Positions 36,338-47,483 of a stretch of DNA of 64,000 nt are shown one piece after another. Numbering within the stretch: position 1 is the first letter of the stretch; each line of letters starts with the position of its first letter. The stretch is from Entonaema liquescens. Lineage: Eukaryota; Ascomycota; Sordariomycetes; Xylariales; Xylariaceae. The position numbers and the translations under genes are program-made. The stretch spans positions 1,674,001 to 1,738,000 of the forward strand of contig CADCSX010000001.1 of assembly GCA_902805475.1 (NCBI GenBank), in the 5' to 3' direction. A model generated the notes under the pieces. The model was not told the DNA's origin. It made no database searches and saw only the letters and a list, made by a program, of their open reading frames with translations.

Positions 36338-38076
36338 ATGGTCCTCTTAACTGAACTTCCACCAGAGATCGTGCAGCATATCCTATGCTATGTCGAACCC
36401 TCCGACTTAGGATGGATTCCCCGCGTTTGCAAGAACCTCTACCATACTATCAATGGGAATACCTCACTCTTCAGACTGGTCTATCTTAGTCATTTTGATT
36501 CTCCTCTAAATAAACCCGCTGTAAATTGGGTGCAGGCTCTGAAGGATGTCGTCCGCTTACAAGGCATATGTCGAAAAGATCGTATCCAAGATAAGGTACG
36601 ACACTTCTCGATCCCCATGTGCTTTGCATTAACTATACCTACCTGGCTCGTAATCCGATATTGTTCAGTATTTTAACTTTATTCTACGTAGAAAAACGAA
36701 CTCCCATTCGTTTATGACACCGTCAAATCTTTCCTCCAAAATGCTGCCACAGACACCGATCGATCTGCGTTGACAACCCACCCGACGTCTCGCAACGCTG
36801 ACCTTCTACGTTCCGTATTCAAGGACGAGTCTACCCAGGCTGCCTTTTTATGCCAGTCTACCATCTTCGGACGTGCTCGTAAAGAGTTCATCTGTTCTGA
36901 TGATCCCACCTTAGCCGTGCAGACACGCCACCAAAAGAGCGCACATCTACACTGTCTTTTTGGCGTGCCGATCTTGTATGCGCTCTCAGAGTCACTTGAG
37001 CTACGAGCCCGCAAGTTGAACCCGTATGCGTGCTCTGTGGTATACGACCTGAGACAATATACAGATAATACGAAATGGGGCCCGTTTATGGATGACGATA
37101 CAGACCGTGTGGATTGGGAGAAAGTCGAAGCCATCATGATCGTGATCGGATCAAATCTTCGGAGGCTTGGCCTTGGGAATGATCCATTATTTAAGAGCTT
37201 TTGGAGCTCGCCTTTCGCAGGAGCATGGCCCAAAAGTTATATCCCACATCCTATCCCGCTGAAGTTGGATTCCTCGGAAGCCCCGAATCCGTTGGAACTT
37301 CAGGATCCCTATGGAATTACGGGGACCTGGCTGCGCATAGTATGCTTCCTGGACTATACGGACTTTTTCACATATAATTTCGCTACGGAAGGGGCGCGGC
37401 TTCCGCGGGTTATCCCTCGGCGTCCTCTCGATGTCGGCCAGGCCCTGCGTCTAATCCTCATGAGGATCCACGTGACCGGCATCGAGCCCCCTGGGCCCGA
37501 GGACGGACAAGAACTACCAGTTGTACATTTTGAAGGGTCTTCTCAGTCACTCGATGATACTTTTGATATTAATGGTAATTCAGAGCTAAGAGGTATGAAA
37601 GGTGCGTTCTCTGTCTTTGTTTTAGGACATCTTAAATTTGCTAATCTATCCTTGGAGATGTAGGTACTGTTCGTTTGACCCGCGAAGGCGAAGTACGCTG
37701 GACGACGTTCTCTGTTTTTAACGGCGAAGAGAGGTGGCGTAGTGAGAGCATCCAGATCGGCGGGGTCAAGAGTTCTAAATGGGTATTGGGCAATTGGTTT
37801 GACAAGTAAGTCCATCGGACCTTTCTCAGCTATTGACTTCAAGTATGCTGAATAGGTGTTAGGGACTTCGATCCTCGCGGCCCGGCTGGGCCGAGTGCAT
37901 TTTGGAAAGTTTCAGACGACGTCAAGGCAGAGTACCGCGATATCATACGACAGTTTGTGTCGAGCGAAGTGGATGATTCAGATCAGGAGGATGAAGACGA
38001 AGATGATGAGGATGAGCCAGGACTCGAGCTAGAAATCACGAGTATCTCTTTGGTGACATGGACAGACGATGAATAG
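36338..38076 (+). CDS. F-box domain protein, 504 aa
   Basis: Four exons: 36338-36595, 36692-37592, 37664-37805 and 37863-38076. The N-terminus LTELPPEIVQHILCYVEPSDL followed by RVCKNLYHTIN is a typical F-box (about residues 4-45), which binds Skp1 and brings a substrate to an SCF ubiquitin ligase. The middle region has no repeat domain that I recognise (no WD40 or LRR). The later part, RGTVRLTREGEVRWTTFS then ERWRSESIQIGG and NWFDKDFDPRGPAGPSAFWK, matches a conserved C-terminal module seen in many ascomycete F-box proteins of unknown substrate. The protein ends in a strongly acidic tail of D/E repeats. At the end of exon 2 two in-phase donors 9 nt apart (GTATGA at 37593, GTGCGT at 37602) are possible. 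The first is chosen as nearer to consensus. Confidence 0.82.
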
Positions 38077-38588
38077 TTTAGACTCTTCTTGTGGCCTCCC
38101 TACTTCTAGACCTTTTTCAAGTGGGAGTTTGAAGAGGTATGTTTAGATCACAACAATATAGTTAGACAACTTAGAAATGAAACTAGCAAATAACTACAGT
38201 TAACTTAGATGCTACCATTATAAATCTATTCTGGCCTTGACTATAGATTTGAAATTCTAATATAATAGTTCCTTCAGAGAGGAAACGGGATTGATATAGG
38301 TATCACATGTATAAGGGTACCTCCTAAAGGTGGTGCATTACCTAACACACCAATGAATTAGATAAGCGATAATCACGGTAATGGTCCGAGCTCCTTTCAT
38401 TTTACGTCAACCTCGGCATCTTATCAATCTTGTCGATCTCGTACCGAACATTGTTATTGGAACATTGTAATTTGGATTGGGTCTTCCTCATGTCAGCTCG
38501 TACTCCCATCTAAACTTTAATAATTCCTTCAAAAAACATTATGTTTAATTCTTAACAATCAACAAGCAATTGAGGTGTAATAGCCAGG
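38077..38588. other. intergenic region upstream of PEX12
   Basis: About 0.5 kb of AT-rich DNA with the F-box gene 3' flank and the PEX12 promoter. No further gene or motif is seen. Confidence 0.5.
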
Positions 38589-39887
38589 ATGGAATTCGTC
38601 ACAGCCCTCCGGGGCACTTTCGACGATCAGAAGCCCTCATTGTTTGAGTTACTCTCAGAACAACAGCTCAACTCGCTTCTACCACCGACACTACGATATC
38701 TCCTTACCGTCGCGACTCATCGATACCCTCGTTATTTACTACGTGCACTTAATTCCTTCGATGAGCTTTACGCGCTCGCCATGCTCATTATCGAGCGCCA
38801 CTATTTACGAACACGCGGCGGCGGCTTTACTGAGCATTTCTACGGCCTCAAGCGGGAAAAGGCGCTTCAGGCAGAGGTCCCTCGTGCTACCGCTCGCGCA
38901 CCGGAACTGGTGCGCGAAACCCTGAAGCTGAGCGAGAGGGACATCTGGAAGAATCTGGCTGTTATGGTTGCTATACCGTACCTGAAGCGAAAGCTGGACG
39001 AGAGCCACGAGATCGAAGCCCCACGAGCCCTTCTTGGTGCCAATTACACGCGTATGCCTGCGAATCCGACGTTTAAACAGCGACTGTTACATTATTATAA
39101 GTGGTTCGTACGGAATGTCTATCCGAGTGTACATGCCGCCTACTATTTCAGCATCATCGCCTTTAATCTGGCGTATCTATTCGATAGTACTAAATATCAC
39201 AATCCCTTCCTATGGCTCATCGGCACTAGGGTACGTAGGATGAATGGCGCAGACTACCAGGCCATTGATGCCTTAACCAAGCCGAAGACCGGAAACCCGC
39301 CTCTTACAGCTGCTAGCCTCCTTAATCCGAGAGTATTAGGTCCGAGGTTGTTAAGCAGTTTATCGGTTCTGCTACCGACTAGCATTTTTGCGCTGAAGTT
39401 CCTCGAATGGTGGTACGCGTCGGATTTCGCGAAGCAGTTGTCTAGGAAGGCGGCGGAGAATCTCGAGCTTCCGCCACCTGTCGTATCTGGCTTGTCCGCG
39501 TTGGGAGTCAAGGTACCGCAGAAGAAGAACCAGAAGGGTCACGATGAGAAGAGCAAGGAGGAAGGAGAGGAGCGAGCCAAGATACCGTCAGCAGAGAATG
39601 CACCAATTGCCACTCCGTCATTACTCCCTATCTTCACTGTACCGGCACCTGAAGATTCTGAGCTATGTCCCATCTGCGAAGATGAGATTACGACGGCGAC
39701 GGCCTGCCAGACGGGCGTGGTCTACTGCTACGCCTGCATACATAGGTGGCTCGAAGGTACACACCAGAGACAGGAGGACTTCATGGCCGATCAAGCCGGC
39801 AAGTGGGAAAGCGGACAGGGTAGATGTGCCGTGACAGGACGTCGGGTCCTCGGCGGCACGGAGGGTCTAAGACGTATCATGGTTTAA
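38589..39887 (+). CDS. PEX12: peroxisome assembly protein 12 (RING-type E3 ligase component)
   Basis: Single exon, 432 aa. The N-terminal Pex2/Pex12 domain starts MEFVTALRGTFDDQKPSLFE, and hydrophobic helices appear around YYFSIIAFNLAYLF and LLSSLSVLLPTSIFALKFL. Near residue 359 lies the RING: CPICEDE...TACQTGVVYCYACIHRW...GRCAVTGRRV. As usual for Pex12, several zinc ligands of a full RING are missing, so it probably binds one zinc. Family role: with Pex2 and Pex10 it forms the peroxisomal membrane ubiquitin-ligase channel that recycles the receptor Pex5. A Lys/Glu-rich linker with low complexity precedes the RING. No intron is needed and the frame is intact. Confidence 0.96.
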   Translation: MEFVTALRGTFDDQKPSLFELLSEQQLNSLLPPTLRYLLTVATHRYPRYLLRALNSFDELYALAMLIIERHYLRTRGGGFTEHFYGLKREKALQAEVPRATARAPELVRETLKLSERDIWKNLAVMVAIPYLKRKLDESHEIEAPRALLGANYTRMPANPTFKQRLLHYYKWFVRNVYPSVHAAYYFSIIAFNLAYLFDSTKYHNPFLWLIGTRVRRMNGADYQAIDALTKPKTGNPPLTAASLLNPRVLGPRLLSSLSVLLPTSIFALKFLEWWYASDFAKQLSRKAAENLELPPPVVSGLSALGVKVPQKKNQKGHDEKSKEEGEERAKIPSAENAPIATPSLLPIFTVPAPEDSELCPICEDEITTATACQTGVVYCYACIHRWLEGTHQRQEDFMADQAGKWESGQGRCAVTGRRVLGGTEGLRRIMV

Positions 39888-41160
39888 TTTAAGATTTTGA
39901 GATCTGGGTTTTATTGCAGCTGCATGTATCATTGGGTCAGGCACCGGCGTCTGGGGTAGCATCTAAAAAAAGCTACAGGTTAGGGAGTATCTAATGGACA
40001 ACATGAGGCTTCGAGCTATACTATTAATGAACGACATGTATTTGTCAAGGTTCTTTGCCATAAGACTTCTGTCTAGATGGGCCGGTTTTAATTCAACAGG
40101 CCACGGATGATGACTAGAGCTTTTGGAAACGAGCGAGTAATCTCGTCTATTGGTACTGCAGGTGGCTCCAGAAGAGCTGCCAGTCATCTGCGAAGCTCTT
40201 TGATAGTCTATAATTGCAATGATGCAAGCAATTCAGACGACAATGGACCGATTACATGGTCTAGGCTTGCTCTACTCATCGACAAGGGATATTAGACCTA
40301 CGACGACGCATACCATAAATAGAACTAGGACGAGATCTAGACTCGATGCGAAAATAAACACCACGCTTTCCTCGGCGACGCATCACGTCGGAACGGGCCT
40401 AGGAATAAACTCGTTACCATGTCTCTCGACGCAAAACTGTCCATAATGCACGCCCGAGAATTGGGTCGAAGGGCCGGGGGACAGCGGTTTTAGACTGACC
40501 CAGTCTCGCGCACCGCAAATTAAAACCTGACGTCTGGACTGAGCGAGGCATTCTAGACCAACCGCTATCGCGCGGTACCCTGCTCGCGCCGCCGTTGCTC
40601 GTTTTTTCTTATTACCCGGGGCGCTGGGATGGGAAACCCTTTTACCTAACTACTTCAGGGTCCCGGGCTCCAACGACCTTTTTTTTTTTCCGGGCCAGCT
40701 GGTTAATATGGCTAAAGTGGTTACCACGCCTGCTGGTTGGCAGGGCCCAGCGAGAAAGAGGAATATACTTGCTACCGTTATCACTTGCCTGCCTAGTTTG
40801 ATTACTAGATGCGATATTGGCGTTCGGGACACGGACAGACGCGCGTGTGTGTTAGGTACCTAACCTTAGGTGATGACGATGGGATGGGATGGGGATGGGA
40901 TGGTATTCTTGATTAGGAGGCGAAATTTATCGAAAGGGCCGGGCCATATGGACCCCGGCCCAGAATGGCAATTTCTGTTTTCGATATGCAGACGTCGATG
41001 GCGTTCGAGATTTCTTTTTTCGTTACACGGAGCTGATCAAGTTGCGTTTTGCGCGCTCCTGGGATTCAACTCGTGTGGTGATGGATCGGATGAGGAGGAG
41101 TCTTCTATAAAGACTCGTGTCGTCCCGCTTGTTGTTGGGAACATCTATCTATATACCAGA

Positions 41161-41196
41161 CAAACAAACAGACAGACAGACAGGCAGACAGACAGA
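41161..41196. repeat. CAGA tetranucleotide microsatellite
   Basis: A run of CAAA/CAGA units, one with a G interruption (CAGG), about 150 bp upstream of the DUF4360 gene. Confidence 0.85.
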
Positions 41197-41282
41197 GTAA
41201 CTTGACTAGTTCGCCACAGCAACTTATATCTTTTTAATTTAAAAGTTCTCAAAAGCTTCATCTCCAGCTCCATCTCTGCCCC

Positions 41283-41318
41283 CAACTTCAACTTCAACTT
41301 CAACTTCAACTTCAACTT
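41283..41318. repeat. CAACTT hexanucleotide repeat, six perfect copies
   Basis: Six perfect CAACTT units end 39 bp before the start codon at 41358, so they probably lie in the 5' leader. Copy number could vary between strains. Confidence 0.9.
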
Positions 41319-41357
41319 ACTCTCCCTAATTCCCTACCCAACCCAGCCTATCCCAAA

Positions 41358-42096
41358 ATGCGCGCCGCAACTCTCCTCCCCATCCTCACCGGCCTCGCCG
41401 CCTCCGCACCCACCACAAGCCCCGTCCTAACCACCCGAGACGCCCCCTCGCCCCCGCCGCGCATCGCATCGATATCCTACTCGGGCAGCGGGTGCCCGTC
41501 GTCGTCGCCCGCCGTCGACCGCACCGGCGGCTTCGACGACATATCGCTGCGGCTGAACTCGTTCGAGGCGCGCACCAGCGCCTCCGTCGCCGACGCCTCC
41601 GTCAACTGCCAGGCGCACCTGTCGATCGCCGGGTCCGCCGCGGGATGGCAGGTCGGCGTCAAGGATGTTTCGGTTAGGGGGCATTTGGTGCTGGACCCCG
41701 GCGCGTCGCTGGATTATTACGTGACGAGCTTTTGGAGCGAGGATGCCGAGAAGACCGTACGTTTTTCTTTCTTCTTTTTCCTTCTTTTCTTTTCTTTTCT
41801 TTTGGGTTTTGGTAGTTGGGCTAACACTATATTTGATATGTCTACAGCTCACCGTCAGAGGCTCGCTAGGAAACTCGGGCTCCGGCCGCCTGAGCCAGGA
41901 CGTCACGGCGCATAGCACGGTTCCCGATACCCAGGTCGTGTACTCGCCCTGCACGGGCGCCAAGGGCAATGTCGGCCTGCTGAATGTCAATTTCCGCGTC
42001 GCGCTGCAGGCTGATGGCGCTCAGTACGGGTACTTCGGCAAGGACCCTGATACCACTGCCTCCGAGAGCTGGAGCTATGTCTGGCGTCGGTGTTAA
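41358..42096 (+). CDS. secreted DUF4360-type protein, 215 aa
   Basis: Two exons: 41358-41756 and 41848-42096. The N-terminus MRAATLLPILTGLAASA is a classical signal peptide, followed by a Thr/Pro-rich stretch. The mature part has the DUF4360 pattern: ISYSGSGCPSS near the start, then FDDISLRLNSFEA and a beta-rich region ending in WSYVWRRC. The family comprises small secreted fungal proteins of unknown function. Four cysteines in the mature part (GSGCP, VNCQ, SPCTG and the C-terminal RRC) could form disulfides, fitting an extracellular protein. The coding region is far richer in GC and CpG than its surroundings. This creates long antisense open frames that I regard as shadows. The intron interior is CT-rich and the second exon restores the frame exactly. 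Confidence 0.85.
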
Positions 42097-42633
42097 GAGT
42101 GTTTTTCCCCTTGTCTTTTATTTCTCGCTTTATAATTTTGGTTGAAAGATCTACCCGTGAAGATGCTGTGGCGGCATGGTATGAACGGAAGATGAAAAGA
42201 TGAACGAGCGTTTGGGTTTGGCGGGATTCTCTAATTGACTTTCTGTCTTTGTATAGCGGCATGGGTTGGGGCTTGTATAGGATGGATTACCGGTTTCTTA
42301 AAAGCTTGATAGACAATATCAACGTATTCTACAATTCTTATTATCTAGGTACTCATACTTCGACGTGTAGTGATATTGTAACCCGTAGATAATAGTAGAC
42401 GATTTGGCAATTAACGGAGACAGTATTGATGTTATGACAACAGCTCCCTAAGCTACCTTATTACAATATGCTTCTTCGAGATACTGCAAAATGCACGAAT
42501 AATAATTTGAGATTAATTGTCTGTTGTACGCCTATCTCCATGACCCAGCCACCAAACTAACCGCTACGGTCAAAAGCACAGCTACAAGCACTTCTTCTAT
42601 AACTCCCTAGGTGAGGCGAAGTCGTTTAGATAC
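42097..42633. other. convergent intergenic region
   Basis: The 3' flanks of the DUF4360 gene (plus) and the TMEM16 gene (minus) meet here. No gene or repeat of note is seen. Confidence 0.5.
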
Positions 42634-44962
42634 CTAGTTCTTAGCTGCCTTCGCCTGCAGGATCAGTCTTTCGCCGATTTGAATTGTTTCATCCATGCCC
42701 TGTTGTCTTAACCAGAATCTATAGGCACATGTTAGCATGTCATGTTACACTCTCAGTTGGGCCTGCAGGAAACTTACAGCTTTTCAGGGGTTCCCCCACC
42801 ATGAGCGGATATCTCCCGAGCCTGTTCCTCCAAAGACTCTCGGGTGATCTTTTCTCCAACCTGTGGTGTAGGAGGTAGAGGCTTCTCAGTGGCTTCGGGC
42901 CCCAGGCTCTCCTCTAATACTTGTTTCCTTATGGCAAAGCGCTCCGCTTTCTCCTTCTGAACCCCGGGAGAATCCATCTGTTTCAACGCGTATCGGACTA
43001 CAAATTGCGTAACTAAGTAGATATGCTCAGAGAAGAAGATACTCAGTAAGAGGCCTGATGTAGCAATATTGGACGGGTCGCCGCCAGGGCCCTCGGAATC
43101 GCCACTAAAAAGATACACAATTGCGGAACTCACAAGGCTTCCAAACCAAGTTAGGAAGCCTAACGCATCGAGCCACGGTCCGATTGAGTCATCTCTCCAT
43201 GGAATGGGCCTCTTGCTGCTAACTGCAATCTTCATGGCGTCCGACCGTAGCTCAACCCAGTTATTGATCAAGAAGCAAAGCGGTGTGAGTGGCCATACTG
43301 CCGAGAAGAGCGAGAGGTAACCAAATTGGACAACCATCTCTCTATAATCAACAGTAACATCATAGATGTCGAGTTGCGCCTCATTACGAACTCTTTCGAG
43401 GAACTCGTGTTCTTCAGGTACATCGCTAGTTGCCGAAGCCTTTCCCTTAGATTGAGCCTTCTTAACTTCCTTGGACGCTTTGCGCTTTACGTAGGGAACA
43501 ACGGCCTCGAGCGCGAAATTTACTATTTGAGCTGTTACTGTGAAGTAGATCATCTGCTTCTTGAGACGATTAGGGTTGATCTGAAAGCTCTCGGTAGTGA
43601 CCGACTCGTCGCTAGAAAATTGCTCGGCGGTCATCTTGAAGATGTCTAGGTACGGTATAAGAATGTTGCCGAAGGGCATGTAAACAAATGCACTCAGGAA
43701 AAGGGGGTATAAGAGGTAATAAAATTAATGATGAACAGCTTTCGAACGAGAGCGGCATGATGAGCTGTATGGTGGTTAGCAACGTATAGACTAGGAAGTA
43801 TTAGAATGATTTACTTACTGTCTGTTGTCTCGTAGTTTTCCATGTCGGTAAGTTTCTCCGCAAAGCTACTGAGAATAGTCGATAGCGTTGGCAATAATCC
43901 GGTGAGGATGATTGTAGGTGTGAAGGTCTAAGGAAGTGTTAAGCTATATATCATCTAGCCGAGGTAGATTTTACATACCAGGTATGATTTGAAAGGGCCG
44001 TTGTAGATTTCAGTGAGGAAGATCTCGATGGAAAAACAGAAAACATAGAGGGCTCCAAGGATCGCTAGACAGCCAAGTGCAAACGGAATTTGCAACAACT
44101 GAGTCTGCAACCTCTTCATTGGGGGATAAACTTTCACGACCTCGCCAGTGACGGGATCTACCGACTCATGCTCCCATTTAAACTGTATTCGGGGGCGTTG
44201 GATGCGAGATACTCCACGAACACCCCATTGAACAGCGAGATCGACCTCCTTCTTCTTCCACCACTCGAAAAAGATGATGGACCAGAGAGAGCTAACGACA
44301 CTATAGAACCAAGAATATTGACCAAGGATAAGCCAGGCGCCGAATCCAAATGCTGCGGGAAATACTAGAAACGCGAAATAAGATTGAACAAAAGCGAAAT
44401 AGAACGCAACGCTCTCGCCGAACTTATCGCGAATCTGGTCGAGGTCTTGGTCGTCTAGGAAGGATTTGGTGCTCCATTGCTTGATCCATCGCCTGTTAAA
44501 GGCGTGATTGTGAAGCGGGAAGATAGATTCAACGTCCTTCCACAAGCCAACTTTGGGTGCGATACCTGCACCTCCCTCGCTCTTGGGCTTCGTGATCAAT
44601 AAGTAAACGGTACGCAACCGCTCAGCTTCGGTGACGGGTTGGTCGGCGAATTCTTTAGCTAGGTCTTTGTTGGGAGTGGTGATTCGAACACCATACAGCC
44701 AGTCTTGAACACGTTCCCGGTAAATATGATTGGTTAGGTGCCTCTCGGATGCCACTTTGACGAAAACCAATAAAGACGACTCGTCGCCATGTCGGACTTC
44801 TGTAGCGAGCCCAACCTTAGTGAGGGCTTCAATTAGTTGAGTGAAGCCGGCCGCTGCCTCGGCTCTATCGCTAGAAACCTTGTAATGAATAACATAATCT
44901 ACATCCATATTGCCCCCGATGTGACCGCCATCGGAGGCATAGATGGATCGAAGACTCGACAT
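42634..44962 (-). CDS. TMEM16/anoctamin phospholipid scramblase (one-base frameshift)
   Basis: Exons on the minus strand: 44962-43979, 43927-43819, 43764-42778 and 42718-42634, encoding about 721 aa if the frame is restored. The protein aligns throughout with the fungal TMEM16 family (nhTMEM16, afTMEM16; Ist2-like): FGVDFVIHYKV-like start, GLATEVRHGDESSLLVFVKV, DKFGESVAFYFAF, AVQWGVRGVSRIQ, VYPPMKRLQTQLLQIPFA, then TM6-TM8 segments NFALEAVVPYVK, NNWVELRSDAMK and SEHIYLV carrying the acidic residues expected to bind calcium. The C-terminus TPEKLFWLRQQGMDETI also matches. Family role: calcium-activated lipid scrambling in membranes. In exon 3 the conserved FITSY and LFLSAFVYMPFG segments are in different frames; a run of five G (43703-43707, plus strand) is one base short. 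The summed exon length is 2165, one short of a multiple of three. Confidence 0.93.
43703..43707 (-). other. frameshift site in the TMEM16 gene
   Basis: G5 on the plus strand (C5 in the coding sense). Upstream of it the reading is THHAALVRKLFIINFITSYT, then a premature TGA. Downstream, the +1 frame continues LFLSAFVYMPFG as in relatives. A sixth base in the run would join them. Confidence 0.88.
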
Positions 44963-45881
44963 GATCTAGCTATAGTTATAGTTATATCGGCTCCGCAGGG
45001 CCTCGCGCCTTAAGTTGTTCAGTATAGATGCCCAATTGTTTATAACTATCCTAGTTCTAGGGCCTAGCAAGGTATTAAACTATTGAGAAGGGAATTTAAG
45101 GGTATAGGAAGTTTCTTAGAAGATACCTGTTTAGAGGGGAGCTTAGAAGAAATGATTGTAGGTAGTAGGTAGTAGGTAGTAGGTAAATAGGTAAATAAGA
45201 AAAAGATGTCACGAGAAGATTGGGATCTTGTACAAAGATTAGGTAGATTTGGTTCTTTGTATTAAATTTGGTATTTGTGTGTATGTGTGCATACCATGTA
45301 GGTACGCGGACATGTATGTAGCTGAATGGTCCAATATCAAGGAAAACCCGGCAACAAGTATGTAGAATCAAGAAGAGAAGTTGATCAACGTCATCTCGCA
45401 GTCGAGAACGATTGGGACCACTTGGGTCGATGACATGTTATAATGGCCCGTGCGATCCCTGTAAAATGCCCCGCGACCGTCTGCCATAGCTTTGGACGGA
45501 GTTGCGCTATAAATTGCTCTCTAAGAAGGCTAACACCAAGTTTTAGTGTCTTCTTACAGGGTTTGCAGGTGTCATTAACGAACAACCTCCCGCTAGGATG
45601 TATCCCGAATGAGCATCTACAGGTAGCCGGGGTGCCCTGTTACCGTTGCATTTTGCGGCGGTAGAAACGCAACGACATCTCTGACCTGGTCTACTGACCT
45701 GGTCTACAGTTGTAGAATAAAACTCGGGTTGAGTAACAGTCATTTAAATCTTACTTCTTAACTCTCATCTCACACTATACTACTTAAAATCCCTTTCCTT
45801 GGGTATATACCCAGTGAGCTTAATGCCTAACTAGGCGGCTCCTTAATAAGTCGCAAGACAGCAAACAGAGATATCTTCACT
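44963..45881. other. divergent promoter region, TMEM16 and phosphoesterase genes
   Basis: It is 0.9 kb between start codons on opposite strands. It contains a GTAGTAG simple repeat at 45159-45197 and otherwise no recognisable feature. Confidence 0.5.
45159..45197. repeat. GTAGTAG/GTAAATAG simple repeat
   Basis: Four GGTAGTA units followed by two GGTAAATA units. The reverse complement reads CCTACTA. Confidence 0.8.
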
Positions 45882-46986
45882 ATGGGACTACTTGTCAAGC
45901 TAGGCCTTCGCCGTCCCATGAAATGGGAACGTCCAACGATACTGGATTGGCTCCTAGAGGCACCTCTTCAAGGGCTCATCTTCTATATATACCACATCAT
46001 CATATGGCTACGCAGTAATAGAACCAGACCGCCTCCTGGAAGGCATCCTATCAGAATAGTATGCTTGTCGGACACTCACGAGTCTATCGTTCCGAAAGTT
46101 CCTGATGGCGACCTACTCATCCACTGTGGCGACTTAGTAAATGACGGTAGGGCTGTTTCCATCCAGAAGCAGATCGACTGGCTGAACTCCTTGCCACATC
46201 GACACAAGATTGTTGTTAGTGGTAACCACGATGGTTGGTTCGATGAGGCGTCTAGAACAGAGGAAGACAAAGTCAATGGAAATAAAGTTGAAATGGGGCA
46301 GATAAATTACCTCAGGGATGAGTCCATTACACTCGATTTCGAGGGTGGACGCAAATTGAACATCTATGGTGCTCCTAATATCCCCCGATGTGGTGGGCCT
46401 GATCATGCGTATGTTCATGCTATTCCCCCTATTATTACTAATTAAATATGAAGTTGCTAAACATTATTGATGTTGCAGGTTTCAATATGATGTGTCGAGT
46501 GAGAACCCTTGGAGGGACGCCATACCCAGAGATACAGATATCCTTGTAACGCATACGCCACCTGTAAGTGAACATTCTTATAGGTTCGCTTAACCATATC
46601 TAATCATCTCACTATAGAAACATCATCTGGATCTGTCTCTTGGCTGTCCGCATCTGCTTAATGAGATATGGGAAAAGAGGCCTAAGGTGCACATGTTCGG
46701 TCATGTCCACTGCGCTCGAGGAATGCAGCATGTGTTCTGGGACGAATGTCAGAAGCAGTACGAGAACGCCATGTCGCGTCCAAAACCAGGCATTTTCTAC
46801 AACGTGCTTGACTACCGAGCCTGGCTGGACGTATACAGGGTCCTATATTACGGCATTACCAGCATTCTATGGCACTGGCTATTTCTCGGCGGAGTGGCGA
46901 ACCGGAGCATTCTGATCAATGCCGGCATGCAGGACGGCAACCTAAAGAGGTTGACCAGGAGGGCCCCATTTACGATTACGATCTGA
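45882..46986 (+). CDS. calcineurin-like metallophosphoesterase, 326 aa
   Basis: Three exons: 45882-46408, 46479-46563 and 46618-46986. The catalytic signature is complete and in order: RIVCLSDTHE (metal ligands D-x-H), LIHCGDLVNDG (GD), VVSGNHDGWFD (GNHD), DILVTHTPP (H) and KVHMFGHVHCARG (GHxH). These define the two-metal site. The family is the ascomycete Ser/Thr phosphatase-like group related to MPPED1/UPF0046 proteins. The substrate is not known. A hydrophobic segment, LQGLIFYIYHIIIWL, near residues 30-45 suggests a membrane anchor, and a second hydrophobic patch lies near the C-terminus (VLYYGITSILWHWLFLGG). The gene diverges from the TMEM16 gene and converges with the GH16 gene. Confidence 0.9.
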
Positions 46987-47483
46987 AGGCTTAGTGAGGG
47001 AGAAGTATATTCATCGAATACTAAAAACATAAGAATACATATGAAACAATTATACCCTTAGAATATTTTAAAACATGGTTTACCGGAGGCCCCGAATTTG
47101 AGCCTGGTTAATGGTCATTCCCTAATAACATACCTACCTAAGTTGCCCTAGCGGAAACATGACGGGGACGTTCATGGATATTGGGTAGATGAAGACATGG
47201 CTTAATAGGCTGATAAAAGCGTTTATTGAGTATATACATAGACTAGCCGCCAACACAATAGCATAAAAGCCTCTGAAAATGTTTCACTTAAGAATTCGTA
47301 ATCGTTATCATGCTACTAGCTACAACCTCTAGATATACACCGAACCATGCCAGACCCTCCCCGATTCTGTGAACTCCGCACCATCCATGTTATACAAGAG
47401 ATACCAAGTGAAAGAAATGCAGACAACCGGCCGACCCGAAATAACGAGATGATAGGGAAAGACAATATGAAAAGTAGGACTCA
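46987..47483. other. convergent intergenic region
   Basis: The 3' flanks of the phosphoesterase (plus) and the GH16-WSC gene (minus). No gene is seen. Confidence 0.5.

Larger units (their letters stand above)
39888..41357. other. 1.5-kb intergenic region
   Basis: No conserved gene is seen. Frames near 40107-40450 and 40870-41205 lack family motifs, and the latter ends inside a CAGA microsatellite. CT-rich and CAACTT repeats just before 41358 mark the promoter/leader of the secreted-protein gene. Confidence 0.5.

Noticed and set aside
40870..41205. 111-codon frame upstream of the DUF4360 gene
   Set aside because: Its end is translated microsatellite and it has no conserved motif.
41427..41990. 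187-codon open frame on the minus strand
   Set aside because: It lies antisense to the DUF4360 gene, runs through its intron, and is explained by the high GC of that gene's third codon positions.
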